Numbered from the stretch's first letter, positions 54,862 through 63,933 are shown. The stretch is 64,000 nucleotides of DNA from Nocardia sp. NBC_00565 (GCF_036345915.1 NZ_CP107785.1:2914001-2978000), one strand, 5' to 3'. A program made the numbers and translations. The notes: a model not told the origin generated them from the letters alone.

Positions 54862-56112
54862 ATGAATGAGCCCGTGCGGCAACGACAGGCGGAGATTCAG
54901 GCGCTCGCGCGATTGGCGGGCGATGAGCTCGGGGGTGCGATCGATGGGATCGCCGCGATTCATCGCGCCGTCTCGGACCGGGTGTTCGCGGCGGTGCGGT
55001 TGGGCGTCGGGCCGGCGGCGCAGCCGGTCAAGGTGGTGCACGACACGATTGCCGATGGGGTGTATCGACTGGTCGGCGGTACCGCGGTCGCGGCAGGGGC
55101 CTTGGCCGAGCGGGCCGTGGATCTGCCAGGGATACCGGTACCGTCGCGCACGGTGTACGGGTCCGGATTCCTCGCGGCGCTGCAGGGGTTGATCGGTGAC
55201 AGTCTCGAAGACGAGTGGCCGATTCTGGCCGGGCCGATGACGTTTCGGGTGAACGGCGAACCGGTCGCGCCGGGTTGGGTCGGCGATGCGGTGTCGAACC
55301 CGCGCTCGCGGATCGTGGTCTTCCTGCATGGCCTGGTGGAGACCGAGCACGCGTGGCGGCTCGGCGGCACGCCCAGCTATGCCGAACGGCTCGAAGACGA
55401 TCTCGACTGCACGACGCTGATGGTCCGGTACAACAGTGGGCTGCATATTTCGGAGAACGCGCGCCTGTTGAACGGGATGCTGCAGCGTCTGGTCGAGAAC
55501 TGGCCGATCGAGGTCGAGCAGATCGCACTCGTCGGTCACTCGATGGGCGGGCTGATCGCGCGCGGCGCCTGCTATGACGCCGATCGGGCCGACCTGCCGT
55601 GGGTGCGCCGGGTTCGGCATATCGTCTGCCTCGGGTCACCGCATTTGGGCGCGCCGCTGGAGCAGCTCGTCCACTATGCGTCCGCCGCCCTCATGCGGAT
55701 GCCGGAAACTCGCCCGTTCGGACGTTTGTTGCGCCGTCGCAGCGCGGGCATCCGCGATCTGCGGCATGGGTCGCTCGTCGACGAGGATTGGTCCGACATG
55801 GACGCGGATACCTTGCGCCGCAGAGCCATTCGTGAGGTTCCGCTGCTCGACTGCGCCGACCACTACTTCGTCACCGCGACCGTCACCCGCAGCCCCCGCC
55901 ACCCGCTGGGCCGCATCATCGGCGACGGCCTTGTCCTGCCCGCCAGCGGCTCCGGCCGAAACCGCGCTCGCCGCATCGGTTTCGACGATGCCAACGGCCT
56001 GCACATCCCCGGAGCCAACCACCTCACCCTCCTCAACCACGGCGCCGTCCACGAAGCGCTGGCCCACTGGTTGGCCGACGATACACAGCAGGAGTCCGTC
56101 CGCTGCGGTTGA
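54862..56112 (+). CDS. PGAP1-like alpha/beta hydrolase (lipase fold), 416 aa
   Basis: The lipase motif is 'LVGHSMGGLIARGACY', with oxyanion 'VVFLHGLVETEHAW' and the catalytic His probably in 'ANHLTLLNHGAVH'. The first 120 residues form an unrelated helical region, 'AVRLGVGPAAQPVKVVHDTIADGVYRLVG', with amphipathic character. The arrangement matches actinobacterial esterases annotated as PGAP1-like. The ATG at 54862 is 6 nt after TACACT. An ATG at 54802 is possible but unsupported. Confidence 0.85.
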   Translation: MNEPVRQRQAEIQALARLAGDELGGAIDGIAAIHRAVSDRVFAAVRLGVGPAAQPVKVVHDTIADGVYRLVGGTAVAAGALAERAVDLPGIPVPSRTVYGSGFLAALQGLIGDSLEDEWPILAGPMTFRVNGEPVAPGWVGDAVSNPRSRIVVFLHGLVETEHAWRLGGTPSYAERLEDDLDCTTLMVRYNSGLHISENARLLNGMLQRLVENWPIEVEQIALVGHSMGGLIARGACYDADRADLPWVRRVRHIVCLGSPHLGAPLEQLVHYASAALMRMPETRPFGRLLRRRSAGIRDLRHGSLVDEDWSDMDADTLRRRAIREVPLLDCADHYFVTATVTRSPRHPLGRIIGDGLVLPASGSGRNRARRIGFDDANGLHIPGANHLTLLNHGAVHEALAHWLADDTQQESVRCG

Positions 56113-56465
56113 CAACCCCGCCGAGCGATTTCGGCGACGCCATCTGTCGGCCATGGAGCCAACCGCACCAACGACGGAGGCGTTCTGACCGCCGGACATG
56201 TCGACGGTCCAGGCAAACCGGGCAACGCGTCCGCAGGCGCTTCAGCCACGCCGGGCGGCGGGGCGAGTGTGGTACCCGATCGCCTTCGTCGATGCGGAGT
56301 TCGACACCGTCCGGTCGCGCCCACGGCTGATGCAGCTAGGTGGGCATAGATTTCGCCTCGGCGCGGTCTGCGACTACCTCGCAGACCCAGTGAATGCCTC
56401 ACATGGTCTGCGAGGCGCTCACCAGGTCTGCGCTGTAATGACGCGTCCGCGGTATACGGGTCCGG
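56113..56465. other. 353-bp intergenic stretch
   Basis: Convergent genes on both sides. Short ORFs show no recognisable product. Nothing else was found. Confidence 0.4.
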
Positions 56466-57560
56466 TCAGAAGAGTTGGTCGGGGTGGGTGTCGGCTTCGC
56501 CTCGGACGTCGGCGGCGAATCGGGCTTCGATCTCCGTGTCGGTGCCGTCGGTGTGGACCGCGTAGAGCAGCAGGCAGCCGCGGATGCCGTCGAGGAGGTC
56601 TTCCAAGAGGTCGAGGGCGGGGCGGGTGGGGTCGAGGCGGCTGATGCGGAATTCATCAAGGAGGGCGGCGCGGGTGGCACTGTCGAGGTCGAATTTGCGG
56701 GCCTGCTCTTCGATTTCGGCGACCCTGGCCACCACGGCCCACGGTGCGGGCACATGTCCTTCGGAGACGGCCATGGCCTCGGCGATGAGATCCACAACGA
56801 CCTCGATCGGGGTCTCGCCGCCGGCGAGACGCTCCAGTACCAGGGTCGGGGTTTCGACCTGCAGGGCCTCGATGTCGTCGGCCTCGACGACCACGTCGGC
56901 GGCTGACACACCCGCGAGTTCGCCCGCGACCTCGGCGGCGGCGTAGAGCCAGTGCGCGGCCGCGACGGAGGCCGATGCGGGATCGAGTTCGGTGAACAGT
57001 TCGACGGTGCCGAGTGGGTCGGCGCGCAGCAGTTCGTCGGCGGCCTGCACCTGGGCCGGTGAGACATCGGGGCGGGACAGTTCGACCGCTTGGCGCGCGC
57101 GGCCGGACAGGTCGCCGAGTTCGGCGGATTCGATGGCGGCCTGTTCGGTGCGGACCTCGTTGGCGATGGTGTCGCGCAGTATGACGTCGTCGATGGCGTG
57201 CAGGGTGCGGCCGACGCGGTGGGCGGATTCGACCACGCCGCTGTAGGAGACGATCAGGCCGTGGTCGGTCGGCAGGTTGGGGGTGCGGATTCCGACCTCG
57301 ACCTCCTTGAAGTTGCGGCGCTCTTCCGCGCGTCGCCATGCTTCGCTGTTGGGGACGTCGGGATCGCCTGCCGCACTTGCCGGGTGGGTATAGGTGCGCC
57401 ACTGGAAACGGGACAGGGTGGTCAGATTCGACGCCAAACTCGTTGCCTGGTCGTGGTCTATCGGTGGCAGCTCGGCCACCGTCGCCGCCAGATCGCCGCG
57501 TCCGGTCGCCCAGATGGCGACCAGTGCGTTGCGGTCGGCGTCGAATGCGTATCGGGTCAC
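56466..57560 (-). CDS. hypothetical protein, 364 aa
   Basis: I do not recognise this protein. It is acidic, Ala/Glu-rich and predicted helical after residue 110, with no membrane segment or signal. The N-terminus 'MTRYAFDADRNALVAIWATGRG' is well conserved in style with other actinobacterial orphans. 'AHWLYAAAEVAGELAGV' and 'LERLAGGETPIEVVVDLIAEAMAVSEGHVP' suggest a repeat-like helical solenoid. Start GTG at 57560. Confidence 0.7.
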   Translation of the reverse strand: MTRYAFDADRNALVAIWATGRGDLAATVAELPPIDHDQATSLASNLTTLSRFQWRTYTHPASAAGDPDVPNSEAWRRAEERRNFKEVEVGIRTPNLPTDHGLIVSYSGVVESAHRVGRTLHAIDDVILRDTIANEVRTEQAAIESAELGDLSGRARQAVELSRPDVSPAQVQAADELLRADPLGTVELFTELDPASASVAAAHWLYAAAEVAGELAGVSAADVVVEADDIEALQVETPTLVLERLAGGETPIEVVVDLIAEAMAVSEGHVPAPWAVVARVAEIEEQARKFDLDSATRAALLDEFRISRLDPTRPALDLLEDLLDGIRGCLLLYAVHTDGTDTEIEARFAADVRGEADTHPDQLF

Positions 57561-57676
57561 GCACGCCAGTCTTGTCGATCGGCGGCCGTTGCGCGCGCCG
57601 ATCGATCGCTTCGATATCCGGTCTTCGGCGTTTCGTCATGGCACGCAGGGCAATGAGTACCTGCGAGGATGGACGT

Positions 57677-58474
57677 ATGACTCTCGATCACGGTGATCCG
57701 GGCGACGCCCCTTCGATTCCACAGCCGACCGCGCCGGTGGTGAACCCCGCGCGACCCTCCGCTGCCGAGGAGGCCAGAACCGTTGCGGCGGCGACGAATA
57801 TCGCGACATTGGCGAGTTTGAGCGAGGACGGCGGCCCGTGGGCGTCGTTCGTCACCTATGGGCTGCTGGACGGGCAGCCGGTGCTGTGCGTATCGCGGAT
57901 GGCCGAGCACGGGCGCAATCTCGCGGCGGATCCGCGGGCCAGCCTATCGGTGGTGTCGCCGGAGATGCCTGCCGATCCGTTGGCCGGATCGCGGATCACG
58001 CTGGCCGGTGTGGTGGAGCGTCCGGTCGGGGATGAGGCGCTTGCCGCGCGCGAGGCGCATCTGGCGGCGGTACCCGCGGCGAAGTACTACGTGGATTACA
58101 GCGATTTCGCGCTGTGGGTGTTGCGGGTGCGGCGGATTCGTTGGGTCGGCGGGTACGGGCGGATGGATTCGGCCAGCGCCGAGCAGTATCTGGCGGCCGC
58201 GGCGGATCCGGTCATTCCGGTGGCGGGGCGGGCGATCACCCATCTCAACGACGATCACGCGGATGCGCTGTTGTCGATGGCGCAGGTGTTGGGCGGGTAT
58301 CCGGACGCCACCGAGGCGAGTTGTGAGCGAGCGGACCGTTACGGGCTGGACCTGCGGGTCGTGACGCCGAGCGGGGTGGCGCGGACGCGGGTCGGGTACG
58401 CGACGCCGATCGATTCCGCGAGCGAATTACGCGCGGCGACCGTCGAATTGACGCGCCGTTCTCGCGAGGGCTGA
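57677..58474 (+). CDS. HugZ-like PPOX/DUF2470 protein, 265 aa
   Basis: The first 165 residues are a split-barrel ('ATNIATLASLSEDGGPWASFVTYG', 'LCVSRMAEHGRNLAADPRASLSV', 'AKYYVDYSDFALWVLRVRRIRWVGGYG'). The C-terminal 85 are DUF2470 ('ITHLNDDHADALLSMAQVLGGYPDATEASCERADRYGLDL'). This two-domain layout is that of HugZ/HutZ haem-degrading or haem-storage proteins. With hmuTUV in the same window it may act on imported haem (inference). ATG at 57677, with GAGGA 8 nt upstream. Confidence 0.85.
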   Translation: MTLDHGDPGDAPSIPQPTAPVVNPARPSAAEEARTVAAATNIATLASLSEDGGPWASFVTYGLLDGQPVLCVSRMAEHGRNLAADPRASLSVVSPEMPADPLAGSRITLAGVVERPVGDEALAAREAHLAAVPAAKYYVDYSDFALWVLRVRRIRWVGGYGRMDSASAEQYLAAAADPVIPVAGRAITHLNDDHADALLSMAQVLGGYPDATEASCERADRYGLDLRVVTPSGVARTRVGYATPIDSASELRAATVELTRRSREG

Positions 58475-58528
58475 TACGCCGACGTGCCGCATATGTTCAC
58501 AGACCAGGAGACGGTGAGTCGACGCGGT

Positions 58529-58915
58529 TCAGACTTGGTACAGCTCCAACGGCAGATCGTCCGGGTCGAAGAAGAACGCCATGGGCTTTCCGGTCACTTC
58601 ATCGACGCGAAGTTCTTCGGTGCGCACGCCCTTGGCCGATAGTTCGGCCAGGGTCGCCGCGACGTCGCGCACGGCGAAGGCGAGGTGACGTAATCCGGTA
58701 GCCTCGGGCCAACTGCTGCGGGCGGGTGGTTCGGGGAAGGAGAACAGTTCGATGCGGCTCCCGCCAGGAAGGGCCAGATCGAGCTTGTACGAGCGTCGCT
58801 CGGCGCGGTATTGCTCGGCGATCACCGCGAGACCGAGTGTTTCGGTGTAGAACCGCTTGGCCCGCGGATAGTCGGAGGCGATGATCGCAACGTGATGAAT
58901 CCCTAAGCACTCCAC
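58529..58915 (-). CDS. VOC family protein, YaeR/GloA2-like, 128 aa
   Basis: A single-domain vicinal-oxygen-chelate protein. 'GIHHVAIIASDYPRAKRFYTETLGL' opens the first module. Metal ligands are expected at His (HHVAI), Glu (IELFSFP), His (LRHLAFAV) and the final Glu (LELYQV). The pattern matches YaeR-type glyoxalase-like metalloproteins. GTG start 6 nt after TAACGT (58922-58927). Confidence 0.87.
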   Translation of the reverse strand: MECLGIHHVAIIASDYPRAKRFYTETLGLAVIAEQYRAERRSYKLDLALPGGSRIELFSFPEPPARSSWPEATGLRHLAFAVRDVAATLAELSAKGVRTEELRVDEVTGKPMAFFFDPDDLPLELYQV

Positions 58916-59090
58916 GCAGCGACGTTAGCCCACGCAGCGGCCCATGCATCCGTCCACCACGTGGGTGTGGGGCGGTGACGAACGCCGATCTGGTGGAATA
59001 CGTCGACGCATATCGAGATCCCGCAGCGAATGACCATCATGCGACCTCGAACACGCTCCTCGGACGATCGAACTCGGACAGCCGAAGTCC

Positions 59091-59726
59091 TCACGCGCCA
59101 CCGGGGGTCGCCTCGCGCACCGGCACGGTGAGCATGGCGACGATCATGTCGATGATCTCGGCGGCGTCACCGTCCGGGTCGGCGGTGCGTGCGCCCGCCT
59201 CCAGCGCGCGTTCGTAGTCGGCGATGAGGGCGAACATCACCGTCGCCATGGTTTCCAGGCGTTGGCGGCGTCGTCGGGGCGGGAGTTGCGGGAGGGCCGC
59301 GTCGAGGCGGACGGCGATGATGCGGACGGCGGCGCGGTCGGCGCCCGCTAGGCGGCGGGCGTCGGCGATCACGGGATGGGCGCGGACCACCTCGAGGAAG
59401 CGGCCGTAGTGGGTGACCCGTTGCGCGCCCATGAGTTCGAGGATCGGTGCGGCGAGCATCGCGACGAGCGTGCGGATCTCATGCGCGGCGCCCTCGGTCT
59501 CGTAGTGCGCGAGCAGCCCCATCCGGCGCTCTTCCAGCCAGTTCATGCGGCGTTCGACGATGGCCTCGATCAGGCCGCCGCGGGAGTCGAAGTAGTAGTG
59601 CACCGCGGAGTTGTTGCGCTGGCCCGCGGCCGCCGCGATCTCGCGCAGCGGGACGTCGACGCCGCGTTCGGCGATGAGTCGTTCGCCCGCGTCGAGCAGT
59701 GCGGCGCGCGGATCCTCGATGGTCAT
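59091..59726 (-). CDS. TetR/AcrR family regulator, 211 aa
   Basis: HTH at residues 7-53: 'ALLDAGERLIAERGVDVPLREIAAAAGQRNNSAVHYYFDSRGGLIEAI'. The 'QRNNSAVHYYF' recognition helix is shared with a large actinobacterial TetR subgroup linked to steroid and lipid catabolism clusters. It is divergent from the SDR-VOC-FAD-LLM cluster that it probably controls. ATG 6 nt after TACAGT (59733-59738). Confidence 0.88.
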   Translation of the reverse strand: MTIEDPRAALLDAGERLIAERGVDVPLREIAAAAGQRNNSAVHYYFDSRGGLIEAIVERRMNWLEERRMGLLAHYETEGAAHEIRTLVAMLAAPILELMGAQRVTHYGRFLEVVRAHPVIADARRLAGADRAAVRIIAVRLDAALPQLPPRRRRQRLETMATVMFALIADYERALEAGARTADPDGDAAEIIDMIVAMLTVPVREATPGGA

Positions 59727-59732
59727 GCCAGA

Positions 59733-59778
59733 ACTGTACTAAACCCGGGTATTGACTATATTAAGCATCAGTGATTAA
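59733..59778. promoter_or_regulatory. divergent promoter of the TetR and the 59.8-61.8 kb cluster
   Basis: It contains the TetR -10 (TACAGT, minus strand, 59733-59738), a CCCGGG palindrome and, at 59767-59775, the dyad ATCA-G-TGAT within an AT-rich TTAA...TTAA frame (59761-59778). A TetR operator is likely. The exact site is uncertain. Confidence 0.4.
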
Positions 59779-59786
59779 TTGGGGTC

Positions 59787-60005
59787 GTGGGAAGTGAGCG
59801 CGTGGCGGTCGTGACCGGGGCGGCCTCGGGCATCGGCGTCGCGTACGGCACCCGGCACGCGTACCCGGTAATGCGCGCGCAGGGCTTCGGGCACATCCTG
59901 AACACCGAGGACGTGGTGCTATCGGCGCATTCGGTGGCCTACGCGATGACCCGGCACGCCGTGATCGGGTCGAGCACATCGGCGCGTGTCGCGAAGCGAC
60001 GTTGA
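59787..60005 (+). pseudogene. short-chain dehydrogenase with internal deletion, 72 aa
   Basis: It begins as an SDR ('VAVVTGAASGIG', the cofactor motif) and jumps at once to the segment before the active site ('YGTRHAYPVMRAQGFGHILN'), then 'VAYAMTRHAVIG', where YxxxK is YAMTR. About 180 residues are missing, including the cofactor-specificity region and the conserved Ser. The frame is intact but an active enzyme is not possible. First gene of the TetR-controlled cluster. Confidence 0.75.
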
Positions 60006-60014
60006 GGTGATCCG

Positions 60015-60521
60015 ATGACCATCGCGCTCGGGCCGATCTTCCAGTTGTGCTGGGTGGTGCGCGATATCGCGGCGGCACAGCGGGAGTTCACCGAGCGTTA
60101 TGGTGTCGCGCAGTGGTTCACCATCCCGGACGTGCATTTCGGTCCGGACTCGTGCGAATTGCACGGCGTGCCCGCCGATTACACGATCACCGTGGCGTTG
60201 GGGTATGCGGGCGGGCAGCAGTTGGAACTGATCGAGCCGAAGTCCGGAATCAGTCTGTACTCCGAACATCTGGACACGGCGGGGTCGGGATTGCATCACA
60301 TCGCCTGGGTGCCCGAGGACTTCGACGCCGCGCTGGCCGAGGCGAAGGCGAACGGGGTCGAGGTGCTCGCGCGGGGCGCGTTCGAGGGTGTCGGGATGGA
60401 GTTCGCCTATCTCGACGGGGGCGCGCTCGGATCGGCGGTCGAGCTCATGCGGCTGTCCTCGGATATGCGGGCGATGTTCGATTACCTGATTCCGAAGGGG
60501 TATTCGAATCCATGGGCGTAG
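60015..60521 (+). CDS. VOC family protein, 168 aa
   Basis: A glyoxalase/bleomycin-resistance fold: 'IFQLCWVVRDIAAAQREFTERYGVAQWF' and 'LHHIAWVPEDFDAALAEAKANGVEVLARG' are the two modules, with 'QQLELIEP' and 'SAVELMRL' carrying metal ligands. Related proteins act as isomerases or dioxygenases in lipid and aromatic catabolism. The substrate here is unknown. GAGGT lies 6-7 nt before the ATG. Confidence 0.85.
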   Translation: MTIALGPIFQLCWVVRDIAAAQREFTERYGVAQWFTIPDVHFGPDSCELHGVPADYTITVALGYAGGQQLELIEPKSGISLYSEHLDTAGSGLHHIAWVPEDFDAALAEAKANGVEVLARGAFEGVGMEFAYLDGGALGSAVELMRLSSDMRAMFDYLIPKGYSNPWA

Positions 60522-60911
60522 GAACCGAAATCCCCCGGCTCGTTACCGACCCGATCGAGTGGAACTCGACAGTGGATGTGATCGTGGTCGGCTTCGGGAT
60601 CGCCGGGGCCTGTGCCGCGATCAGTTGGGCGTTCCGTCCGATGACGGGCTCGACATTCGGCTCGGGCAGTCGGCGGGCGGCGATATCTCGCATATGGGCG
60701 GAGCCTTCATGACCGGACCTCCGTCGAGGGTGCGGTGTTGCGGGCCGACGGGTCGGCGATCGCGGGCCTCTACGCGGCGGGCGCCTGCGCGTCGAATATC
60801 GCCCAGGACGGCGTCGGCTACGCCAGCGGCACCTGTCTGGGCGAGGGCTCATTCTTCGGACGCCGTGCCGGGACCCATGCCGCGCGGAACAACAAACCAG
60901 TGAAGGACTGA
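60512..60911 (+). pseudogene. KstD-like FAD-dependent oxidoreductase, internally deleted and frameshifted
   Basis: Three separated pieces of one enzyme are seen. Frame 1 from 60512 gives 'VDVIVVGFGIAGACAAI' (FAD-binding). Another frame near 60645-60715 gives 'SAGGDISHMGGAFMTG'. A third from about 60725 gives 'VLRADGSAIAGLYAAGACASN' and 'GYASGTCLGEGSFFGRRAG', the C-terminus, ending in TGA at 60909. Normal relatives have about 490-560 residues, of which about 135 remain. The start overlaps the VOC gene by 10 bp. Confidence 0.8.
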
Positions 60912-60912
60912 T

Positions 60913-61785
60913 ATGCGATTCACCTATGCCGAGACCATGGTCGACCCGACCTACTACGTGCCGCTGGCACGGGCGGCCGAGGCGGCCGGTTACACGACCA
61001 TGGTCGTCGCCGACAGCGTCGCCTACCCGCAGGACTCCGACGCCAAGTACCCCTACACCCCCGACGGCAACCGGGAGTTCCTGGAGAACAAGCCGTTCGT
61101 CGAGGCATTCGTGGTGACCGCGGCGATGGCTGCGGTGACGACCACGCTGCGCTTCACCCCGTTCGTGCTGAAGCTGCCGATCCGCCCGCCGGTGCTCGTC
61201 GCGAAACAGGCCGCGTCGATCGCCGCGATGAGCGGTGACCGGCTCGGGCTCGGCGTCGGAATCAGCCCGTGGCCCGATGATTTCGCGATGATGGGGGTGC
61301 CGTTCGAGCATCGGGGCGCGCGGATGGACGAGTGTATCGACATCGTGCGTGGGCTGACCGTCGGCGGGTACTTCGAATTCCACGGCAAGTTCTACGACAT
61401 CGCGCCCATCAAGATCAATCCGGTGCCCAGCGCGCCGATTCCGATCCTCATCGGCGGGCACAGTGAGCCCGCGTTGCGGCGGGCGGCGCAGCGCGGTGAC
61501 GGGTGGATGCACGCGGGCGGTGACCCCGCGGAGTTGGATCGGCTGCTGGACCGGTTGAACGTGCTGCGCGCCGAATACGGGACACGCGAGGACTTCGAGG
61601 TGCACGTCATCTCATTGGACGGGTTCACGGTGGACGGGGTGAAGCGGTTGGAGGACAAGGGCGTCACCGATGTGATCGTCGGGTTCCGGTACCCGTACAC
61701 CATCGAGGCCGATACCGAACCGCTCGATACCAAGATCGCGCATTTGTCGCGGTTCGCCGAGAAGGTCATCGCGAAGACGAGCTGA
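60913..61785 (+). CDS. LLM class F420-dependent oxidoreductase, 290 aa
   Basis: A TIGR03619-like luciferase-family enzyme. 'MRFTYAETMVDPTYYVPLARAAEAAGYTTMVVADSVAYP' opens the barrel, and 'GDRLGLGVGISPWPDDFAMMGVPFEHRGARMDE' and 'IPILIGGHSEPALRRAAQRGDGWMHAG' are the F420-binding and dimer regions. It is complete, unlike two of its neighbours, and starts 1 nt after the FAD pseudogene stop. Probably the last intact enzyme of a lipid or steroid pathway. Confidence 0.88.
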   Translation: MRFTYAETMVDPTYYVPLARAAEAAGYTTMVVADSVAYPQDSDAKYPYTPDGNREFLENKPFVEAFVVTAAMAAVTTTLRFTPFVLKLPIRPPVLVAKQAASIAAMSGDRLGLGVGISPWPDDFAMMGVPFEHRGARMDECIDIVRGLTVGGYFEFHGKFYDIAPIKINPVPSAPIPILIGGHSEPALRRAAQRGDGWMHAGGDPAELDRLLDRLNVLRAEYGTREDFEVHVISLDGFTVDGVKRLEDKGVTDVIVGFRYPYTIEADTEPLDTKIAHLSRFAEKVIAKTS

Positions 61786-61845
61786 GAAGGGGAAATTCAC
61801 CCGCGACGAGCAGCAGATCGTCATGGCCTCGCTCGGCGTGTAGCG
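61786..61845 (+). pseudogene. possible C-terminal relic of a further cluster gene
   Basis: Directly after the LLM stop one frame reads 'KGKFTRDEQQIVMASLGV' and stops. It has protein-like text and good codon use, but no start and no upstream body. It may be the tail of a fifth gene lost by deletion. Family not identified. Confidence 0.25.
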
Positions 61846-61918
61846 CAGATCCAGTGCGCGGCCTCATAGGTTCCAGCGGGTGCGAGGCGCACTGGGTGTG
61901 CGGCAGCGCGCACCGGCG

Positions 61919-62770
61919 TCATGTGCCCAGCGCTGCGGCGGCCGCGGCGAGGGTTTGGGTTCGGTAGCCGCCGCCGAACAGCACGATGTGCACCAGCAGT
62001 GGATGCAGTTGATGCAATGGGATGCGGGTGCGCCAACCGTCTGCGAGGGGGTGGGTTTCGGTGTAGGCGGCACGGATTCGGTCCAGGTGTGGGGTGCCGA
62101 AGAGGGCGAGCATGGCGAGATCGGTTTCGCGGTGGCCGCCGTGTGCGGCGGGGTCGATGAGCACTGCGCGGTCGGCGGTCCACAGAACATTGCCGGACCA
62201 CAGGTCGCCGTGGATGCGGCTGGGCGGTTCCGGTGGGCCGGCGAGGGTTTCGATGTTCTCGATGACGCGTTCCAGCAGGCGGATTCCGTCGCGACCGAGG
62301 TCGGCCGCTGCGCGCGGCAGGTACGGAGCCAGGCGGCGTTCGGCGTACCAGCGTGACCACGGGCCGTCGGCCGGGGTGTTGTCCAGGGGCAGATCGGCGA
62401 TCCAACCCGGCCAGGGCGCGCCGAACGATCCCGGCGAATCCACGTGCAGCGCGGCGAGATCGCGCCCGAATCGCTCCGCGGCCGCCGCCGTCGGCGCCAC
62501 TTGCGGCAGCCAGGGCAACACCAGCATGCGCTCGTCGACGGCCAGCACCTCGGGAACCAATTCCGGCGCTCCGTTCGCCAGCCAGCGCAACCCCGCCGCC
62601 TCCGCCTCGAAGACCGCGGCTTGGTCGAGCGATGCCTTCACGAAGACCTCGCGGCCGTCGGCGAGCACGGCCCTGTGCAGCGTCCACGAATGACTCGACC
62701 CGACGTTGTTCACCTCGCGCACCGAGACGCCGAGCATCCCCGCGATATGTGCCGCCTCGTTCACCGACAT
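61919..62770 (-). CDS. fructosamine kinase family protein, 283 aa
   Basis: An APH-like kinase fold. 'VFVKASLDQAAVFEAEAAGLRWL' provides the ATP-site Lys and Glu, 'RIHGDLWSGNVLW' the catalytic loop, and 'LIDPAAHGGHRETDLAML' the metal-binding Asp. Relatives phosphorylate ketosamines or ribulosamines so that glycated proteins deglycate. Full length. Start ATG at 62770. The 245 bp beyond it hold no gene. Confidence 0.9.
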   Translation of the reverse strand: MSVNEAAHIAGMLGVSVREVNNVGSSHSWTLHRAVLADGREVFVKASLDQAAVFEAEAAGLRWLANGAPELVPEVLAVDERMLVLPWLPQVAPTAAAAERFGRDLAALHVDSPGSFGAPWPGWIADLPLDNTPADGPWSRWYAERRLAPYLPRAAADLGRDGIRLLERVIENIETLAGPPEPPSRIHGDLWSGNVLWTADRAVLIDPAAHGGHRETDLAMLALFGTPHLDRIRAAYTETHPLADGWRTRIPLHQLHPLLVHIVLFGGGYRTQTLAAAAAALGT

Positions 62771-63015
62771 GACTCACCCATGCCCAACCCCAACCCGGTC
62801 ACCACGCCCCAGACAGCGCCGACAGCTGCGCTTCCCGGTCGCCGCCGCACCTTGATCAAGTCCGGCTCCCGTTGTGCACAGATCGGCACCGAGCAGCGCC
62901 GACCCGCTCGCACCGATCCTCGGCTCCCGACCGGACCCCCGCGCATCGGCCGCCTGGAAGCCTCGCGGCAGCGAGTTGCGGCGCACGTGCGAGGCGGGTG
63001 GGCACCATGTCTGCC

Positions 63016-63795
63016 TCATCGTGATGCCGCGGTGAGGCGCTTCTTGGTCTCCTCGTCGGCGGGGAAGAACGATTCGATGGCGAGTTCGGCGACGGTCACG
63101 TTCATCGGGGTGCCGAAGACGGTGGTGACGCTGATGAAGGACAGCTCGTGGTCTTCGTGGCGCAGACGTAATGGGACGATGGCTTGGTCGGGTTCGGGGA
63201 GCGCGAGGTCGACTTCGCCACCGGGATATGCGCGCAGTTCGTCGCGGAGCTCGATCAGTTCGGGTGCACCGGTGACTTCGATCTGGCGTGACAGCCGCTC
63301 GAAGATGTGGCCGCGCCATTCGGCGAGATTGGCGATGCGACCGGCCATGCCATCCGGGTGCAGGCTCAGGCGCAGGGCGTTCACCGGGGCGGTGAGCAGC
63401 TCGGTGTCGATGCCCGTCAACAGCAGTGCGACACCGGCATTGGCGTCGATCATGTTCCAGCTCTGATCGATGGCCAGCGCCGGATAGGGCTCGTGTCCGG
63501 CGAGGATCTGGCGCATCGCGCCGCGCACTGCATCCATGGCGGGTGTGTCCAGCGAGGGTTCGGCGTAGGCGGGGGCGTATCCGGCCGCGAGCAGTAGCCG
63601 ATTGCGTTCGCGCAACGGGATCTCCAACTGCTCGCACAGGTGCACGACCATGGTGCGGCTCGGATTCGCGCGACCCGTTTCGATGAAGCTCAGATGCCGC
63701 GCGGAGGTTTCCGCGCGTCCGGCCAATTCCAGCTGGCTGAGCCTGCGCTCGAGCCGCCAGTGGCGCAACAGGTCTCCGGCTGTCTGCGTACTCAC
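63016..63795 (-). CDS. MmyB-type HTH (XRE) regulator, 259 aa
   Basis: The N-terminal XRE helix-turn-helix is at residues 6-62 ('LLRHWRLERRLSQLELAGRAETSARHLSFIETGRANPSRTMV'). The C-terminal MmyB-like ligand domain follows ('PYPALAIDQSWNMIDANAGVALLL', 'LRLSLHPDGMAGRIANLAEWR', 'ELSFISVTTVFGTPMNVTVAELAIESFFPAD'), a PAS-like fold that may bind fatty acids. Such regulators sit beside and control a divergent oxidoreductase or methyltransferase gene. GTG start 7 nt after TAGTAT (63803-63808). Confidence 0.9.
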   Translation of the reverse strand: MSTQTAGDLLRHWRLERRLSQLELAGRAETSARHLSFIETGRANPSRTMVVHLCEQLEIPLRERNRLLLAAGYAPAYAEPSLDTPAMDAVRGAMRQILAGHEPYPALAIDQSWNMIDANAGVALLLTGIDTELLTAPVNALRLSLHPDGMAGRIANLAEWRGHIFERLSRQIEVTGAPELIELRDELRAYPGGEVDLALPEPDQAIVPLRLRHEDHELSFISVTTVFGTPMNVTVAELAIESFFPADEETKKRLTAASR

Positions 63796-63828
63796 CCCGC
63801 CGATACTACGAAGCCGACGGGCCCGAGA

Positions 63829-63882
63829 CGATTACCTCAGTGGTAATCGCGAGCGTTCGGCGTCTTACCTCCCGGGGAATCG
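63829..63882. promoter_or_regulatory. two tandem operator-like sites between the MmyB regulator and the next gene
   Basis: Site 1 (63829-63849) is a perfect 8-bp-arm palindrome, CGATTACC-TCAGT-GGTAATCG. Site 2 (63862-63882) shares TTACCTC-N3-GG-N-AATCG. The sites start 33 bp apart, about three helical turns, which fits two regulator dimers on one DNA face. Confidence 0.55.
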
Positions 63883-63933
63883 ACACGTCGGCCCCATGGA
63901 GGAAGATCGTTGACGCGAGCGAAAGGACACCAC

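Noticed and set aside
56198..56644. Plus-strand 148-codon ORF
   Set aside because: Overlaps the 3' end of the 364-aa gene on the other strand and has a Gly/Arg-rich shadow translation.
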